In this document: positions 18,206 to 26,401 of the stretch, one piece after another | Numbering within the stretch: the stretch's first letter is position 1 | How the letters are laid out: each line of letters begins with the position of its first letter | Assembly: GCA_030750465.1 (NCBI GenBank) | Contig: JASMHZ010000009.1 | Location: 1-41,550, forward strand | Reading direction: 5' to 3' | Source: Candidatus Peribacteraceae bacterium | GTDB taxonomy: Bacteria; Patescibacteriota; Gracilibacteria; Peribacterales; Peribacteraceae | Length of the DNA: 41,550 bases | Notes under the pieces: generated by a model | The model's database searches: none | Told to the model about the DNA's origin: nothing | What the model saw: only the letters and a program-made list of their open reading frames with translations | Translations under genes and position numbers: made by a program

Positions 18206-21200
18206 CGCTTAATTCTTGTAAAATTTTGGAAGTCGCTGCGTGCAATCTTTCTATCATTTCTGTGCACTGCGCTTCTGTTAGATCATCCGGATAATCGGCA
18301 AGAACAATTTCGAGTTCTTCTCCGGTCCTTCTTGCGTGAGTTTGCTTTTCTTCCTCAGTAAGATCGCTCGCCATTGGAACTGACATAACGGAATCAGCCA
18401 TTCCTGCAACTCCTGCAATCATTCTTTTGAACTCTGTTTTGGATATTGTTGGAGGTTTTGTAAGTGCTTCGATTTCATCGCTGGAAACCAGAGATACACC
18501 CAGATTTACTGCTTGTGCAGTGTCTGCCGATTCAGCTTTCGCGTGCTTTCTAAACAACTCTGGTAGCCCCTTTTCTATTGCTCTATACATATCCCTATCT
18601 ATTCTTCTAAGCAGCTTGCAGAAATTCGACGGCAATTTCTCTCCAAAATCTTTAGGAGGAAATCCCATTGCTGCATATCGACAGTAATGTTTACACACAG
18701 CAAAAGTCAGTCTCTCTCCCCAATTATTCTCGCGAAACTTTTGTATTGCAGCAATTTTTGAATCGGATACGACCTGAGCTTCCTGTTGGCCTTCTGGACT
18801 TAATCTGTCATATGCTTTGCCAAGTGGTTTAGCATGTTTCTTATTTGAATCAGCATCGACAGAAGAGAGAAGTGTTACAAACTCCTGTATGGAAACAGTA
18901 CCCTTGGGTTCGTTCTCTGATTCATTTGCATCTTTTTCGAAAAGAGCAGGAAGTTTTGCAATTATCCTGTCGAGCATCTCGTTTTCGGAGTCATCGCTAC
19001 TCTGTGCTATCTCATCCGGCAAAGGAGGCCCTTCTACGAAATGTGTTAACCTCATATTGTTTCTATGATGCAAAAGATACGCGTTGCATTCCGACAAACT
19101 AACCAATACTGGAAGTTTGTCTCTTAAATCCTCAACAGCGCCAATCGATTTATCCCGAGCTGCAATTATTTGTCTCTGAACAGGTTTGTCTGCATCAGCA
19201 AATAGCTGACCTTGAATCCTTGTTATGGCACTACTCTTATATTCAGACTCAGTTTGCTTCATCAACTGAATAAGTGCGATTTTGCTTGTTCTAAACTCGG
19301 GCTCTGCTTCCGCAGATTCGCCTGACTCTCCGAATAGTTTCGGCAAGCGCCTCTCGACTTCATTGATAGCATATATTTGTCTATCATCAATTAGTTTTGC
19401 AAATTTCCTTGGTACTACTTTCATAACGTTTACCGCACGAACTTTTAGGCATCTGTCGCGAAACTGTCTGATTAATTTTTTACATTGAGAATAATCAAGC
19501 CAGTCTCCAACATTACTAACACATTGATTAGAATGAGTTTTAAATCCTAACGTAAAACTCTCCCATTCTGCCCTGGAGCCTTGTGGCAATTGTTCCATGG
19601 AAGGAGGCGGGACCGCTTTGCGGGAAGCAGTTACACAGTTATCAAATAGGGAATTAAAGCTAAGAAGGGGTATTTGCCCTTCTGACTCCTTTTCTGCAGA
19701 AGCCTGCAGCCCATCCGGAAGGCTTTTTCCAAATCTTGCAGATCCAATTGCCAATCCACCGCTCTCTTGTTCCATTCCAAATCTAGTTCGCATTCTTTGC
19801 CTAAAAGTGGCCAAATGCGCTTGGTAATGTGCCACAATTTCGTTTATTGCCGGACGGTTCACTTGCTTTGCTCTCGAATCAAGTGAAACCATCGCACCTC
19901 GTATTGCATCAATGAATTTGCAGAATCTCGCAACTGTAATAAACGGCGGCATATCTTCTACAATCTGCGCTAGAGCTTTTACTGTTAACCTCATGGTTTC
20001 GACGCACTTTTGAACATTGGGGTCTTTGGTATCATCTTTACTTAATCCACCGGCATTAATTCCTCCTTCCGGAGGAGTGAATTCCTGATTCCAAATAGAA
20101 ATGAACTCACTCTTAAGTATGCAAACAGGTCCACCTGCTTCTGAAATTTCGACTGATTCCTGGGCTATACTCGGACCTGCAAACCAGTTATCTGTCATTG
20201 TGGTAACCTGATCTATCACTCTGCCCGCATGCTTCTTCCAATCTGTCTTCCATTTGGAGGATGCCTGTTTATAAGTAGTATTTTCCTGCTTCAATAAACG
20301 ACTAAGCATCCAATCTAATAATTCATAGCACTGTGCTTCGGTAAATGCTTGCCCATCATTCGAGCAATGCTGCACCATTTCATTTATATCTTGATTGAGA
20401 AGTTGACTTATTTCGTCGGCCTGCGATGTGGATAATTCATTAGTAAGTCGTTCAAGCAATTGCTCGTGTTCCTGCAAGCAATTATCCATTGCGGTTGTGA
20501 AGTTTTGTAAAAAGACCTGTTCCGGCATTGTTGTCATTTTTCCATCTTCTGCTGAAGCAATTTGGAAGAAATCATCAACAGCTCTTTTAAGCGCAGCCTT
20601 ATTATCAGCATAAACACTCGTCATCTTATCAGCCAGTCCCTCTGGTAAGCGATCTACGTTGTCCATGATCGGCCTGGCTGAAGCTTCGAGTAATTTAAGG
20701 AATTCTAAACAATGATATTCGTTAACAGGATCCGGAAGAGCATCATATCCAGCCTGTAGAGCTGCATTTGCTGCAGTACATGCGTCTGCAAATCCAGGTA
20801 CTTTTTGCGCTAGCACTTTAAATACTTGCTCGTGTTCTGCGGCGTCTAAACCATGGCCAACACGGGCTTTATCGGTTAACTCAAAGAATTCTTGTTTTGA
20901 GATTGTTCGTTCTGCCGCCGCTTCCAGTTGTGCCTCAAAAGCCTCGCGCACTTCAACTTCAAGCCGATCGTAAGTAGCTCGCGAACCTGCTCCTAGTGCT
21001 TCGCGTATCTCTGTGTACTCAACTTCCAGCAAGACACCTGTTGGCTGCACTGCTCGGAGTAAATTAATCCTATCCAAACATTCAGCTAAAGTAATTCTAT
21101 CGGGCAAATTCGACAATATTTGATTTACTATTTGCCCCCGTGTTTCGACTTCTACCATTACAGCATCTGCCTTTTCATCAGATAACTGTTCCATTAGTTG

Positions 21201-23309
21201 CTGGACCATATCTGCTGCAGGCTTTTCTGAATCTGAAAGTTGCTCTCTTATTCTTCGAAAGAAATCAGTTAGCTTAACTGAACTTATTGTTGGACTTATT
21301 TCTCTGAACCGTTCTCTGGCCTGACCTGCCATGAAATCACACGCAGCATCAACGCTTTTCCGCAATCTATCTCCAATGACAACATGCTTAATTCCAGCAA
21401 GAGCGCCGGTTAGTTCTAAATTTCTAATTATCTCTATTGCCCCTATGCAATCTGCTTCTGTAAGTTTTGCAGGAAGCCCTTGAATTACTGCGTCTGTAGC
21501 ATTTTCATGCTGTCTCACCGCTTCCATAATGGCATTACCTTCATCGTCTGGCAGAGCCGAAGTCATCTCCCCTACTAATTGAAGTGGCATTGCGGCGCTG
21601 CTTAATTGATTGTCATACCTGTCTCCATATATCCTTGATAAAACATCATGATCCACAGTCGGCTCGCCAGATTCCACACTTACTTCCGGTGGCTGACTAT
21701 CTTTTTCAAATATTTTAAATAGCGCCCTCGCTCTTTGCCTCATTTGGTCGAAGGACTCTCTGTAGAACTGCTCAACTTCTTTCCTCAACCTATCATCGCA
21801 ACATGCCAAATATTTTTTCCTTGCATTTACAATCCACGTTTCGTACTTCTTTATCAATCGATTACAATGATCCAAATCCAAATGACCACTTAATTTTTCC
21901 ATATCTTTTCTGATCTTTTGGCCAGCTCCCTCAATAGCTTTTTTAAATCTGCCTCTGTTAATTCCTCTCTTCCCACTTCTATCAACCACAGCAAAAACTC
22001 TGTGCAAAAGTTCGGTAGGCAATGTGCGCTCCTTACCTATTTCCATAAATTGTTCGCGTGTAATCGTATTCGACGGAGCTTCAATTCTTATCGGCCCAGA
22101 GGTAGCAACAACTCTTCCTCCTTCCGGAGTAAATTCGGTACTTGCTGCTTGCGCCGCTGCCGCTCTTGCGAGGTCTGCAAAGCGCTCTTTTATTGCCTGA
22201 TCACACGCATCAATTACTGCTTGATTATTTGCTATATAAGCATCGGCAACTTCATGCGGCAGTTCCGAAAGGGCATCCAAAGGAATCATTATTGCTGCAT
22301 TTCTTCTTGCAAATTCAAGACATGCTTCCAAATTCATTCTGTCATCAGGATTTCCTTCTGTAAAAAGTGCCAAACCGCTATTGATCACTTCAGTTGTGAT
22401 TTCTCGCATCCAATCCATATGATCTTGATCTAAATGCCTTTTACACAACGCAGAAAATTGCGCTTCTTTCTCTGGAGTAGCTAATTTATCGGAAACATAA
22501 GACATTTGATCTATAAGCTCTTTTCTGCTTACGGTAGGTTCCTCCGGTGCTCTTTCCGGATCATGAAATGTTCCTGCATCTATTTCTGTGCCGCCGAGGA
22601 ATCCTTCCGGAAGCACCAGCTTCTCCGGCAATCCACCCGGACCAGTTGGCCCTAACTCACCTGCCTGAAATGATCCCGCGAACCTTAATTCGCCGGGGCT
22701 TTCCGAGCCAACGATTTTTGCACCCACTGCACCAGTATTACTTACAGAATCCATCTGCCCATCTTTTCCAACGTGGAATGATCCGATTTTAACCATGTTT
22801 CTACCGGGTTGTTCGGCACTTGACCCTCCTGCTGTCTGACCGCAACTAGCAAACTGCTCTCTTACGAGACGTTCAGCTGCTTGATACACCGCCTTGTTAT
22901 CTCTATGTTGCATTTTTGCGATTTCTTCAGGCAAGCCTGATGTTGCTTGCAGGTTGCCGGCTGCTGCTAACGATCTTGCAGTTTGGATATAGGCAAGACA
23001 CTCAACAAGCGATACATTGTCTGGAAGTTCTGCAAGTTTTTGTACGATCCCCCTTGCACACGCATCTCTAGCTATCTTTCTTTTATTCAATTCTTCTTCA
23101 TCAAATTGCTTTTCAAATGCTTCTGTTATCGTTGTTAAGTCCGTAGGATTCTGAGGATTTGGTGAACGGGCTTGATCAAATAATGCTTCAAATGACTGCC
23201 TGGTCATTTTCAAAACACCTCCTTCCAATACAAAATCCTTTGGCAATTCATTGGATTGAATGCCATCAGGTTGGCCGGAATCTGGACCTTCTGGAGGGCC
23301 TTGAGACAT
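18195..23309 (-). CDS. Giant degenerate-repeat protein A (about 1704 aa)
   Basis: Same repeat as B, about 11 units plus a truncated one: VSLVECLAYIQTARSL, LTEADCIGAIEIIRNL, ITLAECLDRINLLRAV, LDYSQCKKLIRQFRDR..RRLPKLFGES, VSLSECNAYL..KLPALFEKD, LTEAQCTEMIERLHAATSKILQELSDES*. Start MSQGPPEGPD at 23309, because the track start at 23345 lies in the -35 box. Confidence 0.85.
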   Translation of the reverse strand: MSQGPPEGPDSGQPDGIQSNELPKDFVLEGGVLKMTRQSFEALFDQARSPNPQNPTDLTTITEAFEKQFDEEELNKRKIARDACARGIVQKLAELPDNVSLVECLAYIQTARSLAAAGNLQATSGLPEEIAKMQHRDNKAVYQAAERLVREQFASCGQTAGGSSAEQPGRNMVKIGSFHVGKDGQMDSVSNTGAVGAKIVGSESPGELRFAGSFQAGELGPTGPGGLPEKLVLPEGFLGGTEIDAGTFHDPERAPEEPTVSRKELIDQMSYVSDKLATPEKEAQFSALCKRHLDQDHMDWMREITTEVINSGLALFTEGNPDDRMNLEACLEFARRNAAIMIPLDALSELPHEVADAYIANNQAVIDACDQAIKERFADLARAAAAQAASTEFTPEGGRVVATSGPIRIEAPSNTITREQFMEIGKERTLPTELLHRVFAVVDRSGKRGINRGRFKKAIEGAGQKIRKDMEKLSGHLDLDHCNRLIKKYETWIVNARKKYLACCDDRLRKEVEQFYRESFDQMRQRARALFKIFEKDSQPPEVSVESGEPTVDHDVLSRIYGDRYDNQLSSAAMPLQLVGEMTSALPDDEGNAIMEAVRQHENATDAVIQGLPAKLTEADCIGAIEIIRNLELTGALAGIKHVVIGDRLRKSVDAACDFMAGQARERFREISPTISSVKLTDFFRRIREQLSDSEKPAADMVQQLMEQLSDEKADAVMVEVETRGQIVNQILSNLPDRITLAECLDRINLLRAVQPTGVLLEVEYTEIREALGAGSRATYDRLEVEVREAFEAQLEAAAERTISKQEFFELTDKARVGHGLDAAEHEQVFKVLAQKVPGFADACTAANAALQAGYDALPDPVNEYHCLEFLKLLEASARPIMDNVDRLPEGLADKMTSVYADNKAALKRAVDDFFQIASAEDGKMTTMPEQVFLQNFTTAMDNCLQEHEQLLERLTNELSTSQADEISQLLNQDINEMVQHCSNDGQAFTEAQCYELLDWMLSRLLKQENTTYKQASSKWKTDWKKHAGRVIDQVTTMTDNWFAGPSIAQESVEISEAGGPVCILKSEFISIWNQEFTPPEGGINAGGLSKDDTKDPNVQKCVETMRLTVKALAQIVEDMPPFITVARFCKFIDAIRGAMVSLDSRAKQVNRPAINEIVAHYQAHLATFRQRMRTRFGMEQESGGLAIGSARFGKSLPDGLQASAEKESEGQIPLLSFNSLFDNCVTASRKAVPPPSMEQLPQGSRAEWESFTLGFKTHSNQCVSNVGDWLDYSQCKKLIRQFRDRCLKVRAVNVMKVVPRKFAKLIDDRQIYAINEVERRLPKLFGESGESAEAEPEFRTSKIALIQLMKQTESEYKSSAITRIQGQLFADADKPVQRQIIAARDKSIGAVEDLRDKLPVLVSLSECNAYLLHHRNNMRLTHFVEGPPLPDEIAQSSDDSENEMLDRIIAKLPALFEKDANESENEPKGTVSIQEFVTLLSSVDADSNKKHAKPLGKAYDRLSPEGQQEAQVVSDSKIAAIQKFRENNWGERLTFAVCKHYCRYAAMGFPPKDFGEKLPSNFCKLLRRIDRDMYRAIEKGLPELFRKHAKAESADTAQAVNLGVSLVSSDEIEALTKPPTISKTEFKRMIAGVAGMADSVMSVPMASDLTEEEKQTHARRTGEELEIVLADYPDDLTEAQCTEMIERLHAATSKILQELSDES

Positions 23310-23345
23310 AGCGATATATTCTAATACTTTTTTATAATTTGTCAA
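23310..23345 (-). promoter_or_regulatory. Candidate promoter of the giant-protein operon (leaderless-like)
   Basis: Minus strand TTGACA-16 nt-TAGAAT, then atatcgctATG; ATG lies 8 nt after the -10 box. Confidence 0.55.
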
Positions 23346-23407
23346 TGGTTCGTTATGGCTAGTTTTTGGCTTAACTAAGCCATTTTGTTAAAAATCTTTA
23401 GTCCGGT

Positions 23408-23443
23408 GTTCCGCTTGTGGGTGGAACTGCTTACGGGGCTTAG
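23408..23443 (+). repeat. Dispersed repeat copy 2 (see 5101-5138)
   Basis: gttccgcttgtgggtggaactgcttacggggcttag. Confidence 0.5.
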
Positions 23444-23464
23444 TGAAGCGGAAAAGTCCTGCTC

Positions 23465-23570
23465 GACCTCACCCCCTAACCCCCTCTCCCCTGAGGAGGA
23501 GAGGGGGAAACTACACTAATTGCGTAGCTCCCCTCTCCTGTTTACAGGAGAGGGGCCGGGGGGTGAGGTC
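23465..23570. repeat. Palindromic intergenic repeat (gacctcaccccctaaccccctctc... type), long copy
   Basis: Outer arms gacctcacccc...ggggtgaggtc, inner hairpins ccccctctcccctgaggaggagaggggg and cccctctcctgtttacaggagagggg. A second, shorter copy is at 35330-35385. Confidence 0.85.
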
Positions 23571-23579
23571 AGATAATTC

Positions 23580-23608
23580 TTGCATCCTCTTACCCCCTCC
23601 TATATAGT
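23580..23608 (+). promoter_or_regulatory. Promoter of the CsoR-led copper operon
   Basis: TTGCAT-17 nt-TATAGT, 21 nt before the csoR ATG. Confidence 0.55.
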
Positions 23609-23629
23609 ATACCCATACCCCCTACCCAT
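23609..23629 (+). promoter_or_regulatory. Candidate CsoR operator
   Basis: ataccc ataccccctaccc at between the -10 and the start codon; resembles the TACCCC-rich CsoR sites. Confidence 0.35.
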
Positions 23630-23899
23630 ATGCTTCCCACTCATAAAAAGAAGGCAATCGCAGCTCTTAAGAGGCTCAATGGCTTAAGCACAAAGCTTGA
23701 AGAAATGATTGAGAATGATGAATACTGTCCTAAGTTACTAGAAATAGCGCTTGCCATGAAAGGGCACGTAAAGTACGTTCAGGGAACTATTCTGGAAAGC
23801 CATATGAACACTTGCGCCCCAAAAAAATTGGCATCCCAGACCGATCGTGATAAATTCATAAAAGAATTATTGAAGGTTGTGGGCCTGTCTAATAGATGA
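23630..23899 (+). CDS. csoR: CsoR/FrmR-family metal-sensing repressor
   Basis: MLPTHKKKAIAALKRLNGLSTKLEEMIENDEYCPKLLEIALAMKGHVKYVQGTILESHMNTC with the C...H...C ligand arrangement of Cu(I)-sensing CsoR. Confidence 0.88.
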   Translation: MLPTHKKKAIAALKRLNGLSTKLEEMIENDEYCPKLLEIALAMKGHVKYVQGTILESHMNTCAPKKLASQTDRDKFIKELLKVVGLSNR

Positions 23900-23934
23900 T
23901 AACTTTTAACTATTCACTATTCACTTTTAACTTC
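23900..23934. repeat. Degenerate heptameric short tandem repeat
   Basis: taacttt taactat tcactat tcacttt taacttc. Confidence 0.85.
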
Positions 23935-23937
23935 CCC

Positions 23938-24279
23938 GTGCCACTAACAAAACTGACTCTTCTGGCAACTCTAATAGCAACCACACTCGGAGTCTGTCCG
24001 ATGCAGATGACGATGATGCCCATGAATAATATGGCAATGAGAGAAGAGATGGCGGATCAGAATATGCCATGCTCTGAGTGCTATTCCGATAACGAGAGTT
24101 ATGCGCTTAAGGATGCCGGAAGTTTGGGAACGGATCCCATCCTTATGTCCGTGATTATTCCTGAAGACTCAATCGAGTACTCTTTGAATATCGCCTCAAC
24201 TAAGCAAGTTTCAATTAATGTAACAGGACCGCTTGCCAACGCTCCCCCACTTGTAGGCACGGTCATTTTGCGAACGTAA
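23938..24279 (+). CDS. Secreted Met-rich protein, putative copper-binding
   Basis: GTG start after the tandem repeat gives a signal peptide (PLTKLTLLATLIATTLGVC) followed by PMQMTMMPMNNMAMREEMADQNMPCSEC. Confidence 0.6.
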   Translation: MPLTKLTLLATLIATTLGVCPMQMTMMPMNNMAMREEMADQNMPCSECYSDNESYALKDAGSLGTDPILMSVIIPEDSIEYSLNIASTKQVSINVTGPLANAPPLVGTVILRT

Positions 24280-24352
24280 ATAATCACAGCTTGAAATATA
24301 ACTGACGTTTCTTTGCGTCTTTATATCTTATTTATTTTTCCCCATTTCTATT

Positions 24353-24586
24353 ATGAGAAAGCTTCTCACACTATCAGTTTTAATTCCTTCCATTTTCCTA
24401 GCAGGTTGCGGTTCTCAAGGTCCTATGACCGAAGAACAGCAAGCAGATAAGTACGGCATGACCATTGAGCGTTACCGTGAAGAAAAGGAAGCAGCCGCAC
24501 GCATGGGCATGACTTGGGAAGAACATGTAAAAATGATCCAGGATGATGAAGCAATGGATCATGGAAACATGAAACATGACATGTAG
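24353..24586 (+). CDS. Small lipoprotein with His/Met-rich C-terminus
   Basis: Lipobox IFLAGCGSQ; C-terminus MIQDDEAMDHGNMKHDM. Confidence 0.7.
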   Translation: MRKLLTLSVLIPSIFLAGCGSQGPMTEEQQADKYGMTIERYREEKEAAARMGMTWEEHVKMIQDDEAMDHGNMKHDM

Positions 24587-24601
24587 TACCCCCACTCTAT
24601 T

Positions 24602-26401
24602 ATGAAAAAATTAATTATCTCACTTGTCGGCATTATTCTAATAACAATCATCTCGATTAGTGCAATGGCACTTACCAAACCTGAACTTCCTCCGACGATT
24701 ACAAAAACGGGGGAAGCTCAGGAAGAAAAAAGATTTACCACGACTAATCCTACATTAATAAGCGATTCATCCTCCCTGATTTTACTTGGCAAAGTCCTCT
24801 CTCACGACACAGCTAATATCTATCCGCGCAGAGATGGAATCGTGGAAGATGTTCTTGTTGATATCGGAGATGAAGTTGAAAAAAATCAGGTTGTTGCAAT
24901 CCTTCTCCCCAAGGGGGTAGAAGGACAAAGCGCCGCGATGATTTCCGAAAAGAACGCGCGCAAACTTCAGGCAGAAGCCGATGCGATGAATGCACTTGGT
25001 GTTGCTCAGGAGTCTTTGAATAAAGCTTCCGACCTGCTTGAAGAGAAACATATTGCGTTAACTGTAGCCAAAAACCAGCAGGAGTCGCTCAAGATAAAAT
25101 TCGCGCAAGCTAATGATAATGTTATGCAAACTCTAGAGCACGCTTTCATTTCCATTCGACGTGCACGACAATTAATCGAACAGATTACACTCGGTTCCAA
25201 TACGCGAACCGGGATTGCTCTAAATGACGACAACATTGGCGTGCAGCTTGGGCTGTTGGATTATAAAACAAGATTTAGCCTCTCATATGCATTCTCTGAA
25301 CTGGATGAAGCAGAAAAAAAATACAGGAACAGCAACCAGGAAAAGCAAAAAGAAATTATTTACGAAGTTATGGAGCACGCTGTGCATGCACTTTTTAAAA
25401 CTGCTGATCTGCTGGCCTCAACTCCAAGCGTTCCGTTGCCGCAACCCGGACTTTATACAGAACTTAGTCTGACGAGTTTAAATAACAAAGTTCTTTCTGC
25501 TCAACATGATATTTTAACCGCTAAAGAAAAATTTGAAGATGCAAATAATGCTTTTCTTACTCTTACAACAAGTGAACCTGCATTATATTCGGCATGGAAA
25601 AGTGGATCTAATAATCCAAATGTCCAAAGTAATAAAGTTCAGATGTTAACTGCCCAGATGCAAACCGCTGAGCAAAATCTGTCATTTGTAGAATCTCAGC
25701 AAAATCTGATGACGGAAAAATCAGAAAATATGGTGCACATAGCAAACGCAATGTTGGCAGCTGAATATGCAAAAAGCGGACACAAAGAAATTCGATCCCC
25801 TTTTTCCGGAATTGTTTCAAAACGATTCATAACTGTCGGCACCATTACCATGCCTTCTATGTCTGCTTTTGAGCTTGTTGATGTGGAAACTACGCTTTCC
25901 AAGAAAGCCAAACAGGAAATTCAATTCGGGATTCCTGAACACATCCAATCTTCAATTGCAGTGGGAAATACTGTTGAATTTTTCCTTCCGGAAAATGAAG
26001 AAAAAGCCATAATCGCAGAAATAACCAGAAAAAGTCCGCAGGTAGATTTGCAATCTAGAACAGTCATTGTTCAGGCAAAAGTTCCAGATGAGCTGAATCT
26101 GCCTCATCAATCTAATATTCGAGTAAGAGTTATTGACCAAAGCACTCCACTTTTTCGCATTCCTTCCTTCTCTGTAAAGAGGAATGAAGATAACAATGTT
26201 ATATGGATTTTGAATCCGGAAACAAAAATTCCGGAAACAATTAAAGTAACTGTTAAATCCGAAGATGGCGAGTTCGCGGAAGTCAGTGGAGATATCGATG
26301 AAGATACTGTGATCATCTTAGACCCACCTGATTTAATAACTCAGATTTCGAATACTCGAATATTCGAATATTCGAATCCTCAATCCCCAACAGTGCAATG
26401 A
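24602..26401 (+). CDS. cusB: RND efflux periplasmic adaptor (HlyD/CusB-like)
   Basis: N-terminal TM; barrel-sandwich halves IYPRRDGIVEDVLVDIGDEVEKNQVVAILLPKG and HKEIRSPFSGIVSKRFITVGTITMPS flanking a long coiled coil; ends 4 nt into the next gene. Confidence 0.82.
   Translation: MKKLIISLVGIILITIISISAMALTKPELPPTITKTGEAQEEKRFTTTNPTLISDSSSLILLGKVLSHDTANIYPRRDGIVEDVLVDIGDEVEKNQVVAILLPKGVEGQSAAMISEKNARKLQAEADAMNALGVAQESLNKASDLLEEKHIALTVAKNQQESLKIKFAQANDNVMQTLEHAFISIRRARQLIEQITLGSNTRTGIALNDDNIGVQLGLLDYKTRFSLSYAFSELDEAEKKYRNSNQEKQKEIIYEVMEHAVHALFKTADLLASTPSVPLPQPGLYTELSLTSLNNKVLSAQHDILTAKEKFEDANNAFLTLTTSEPALYSAWKSGSNNPNVQSNKVQMLTAQMQTAEQNLSFVESQQNLMTEKSENMVHIANAMLAAEYAKSGHKEIRSPFSGIVSKRFITVGTITMPSMSAFELVDVETTLSKKAKQEIQFGIPEHIQSSIAVGNTVEFFLPENEEKAIIAEITRKSPQVDLQSRTVIVQAKVPDELNLPHQSNIRVRVIDQSTPLFRIPSFSVKRNEDNNVIWILNPETKIPETIKVTVKSEDGEFAEVSGDIDEDTVIILDPPDLITQISNTRIFEYSNPQSPTVQ
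26347..26377. repeat. Octameric short tandem repeat inside the 3' end of the cusB-like gene
   Basis: ttcgaata ctcgaata ttcgaata ttcgaat. Confidence 0.85.

Noticed and set aside
21918-22433. Plus-strand 171-aa ORF inside giant protein A
   Set aside because: Antisense to the repeat-bearing frame; Cys/Phe/Ser-rich shadow translation.
23350-23400. tggcttaactaagcca hairpin upstream of the giant operon as a terminator
   Set aside because: No gene on either strand obviously ends here, and the short stem is compatible with chance in AT-rich spacer.
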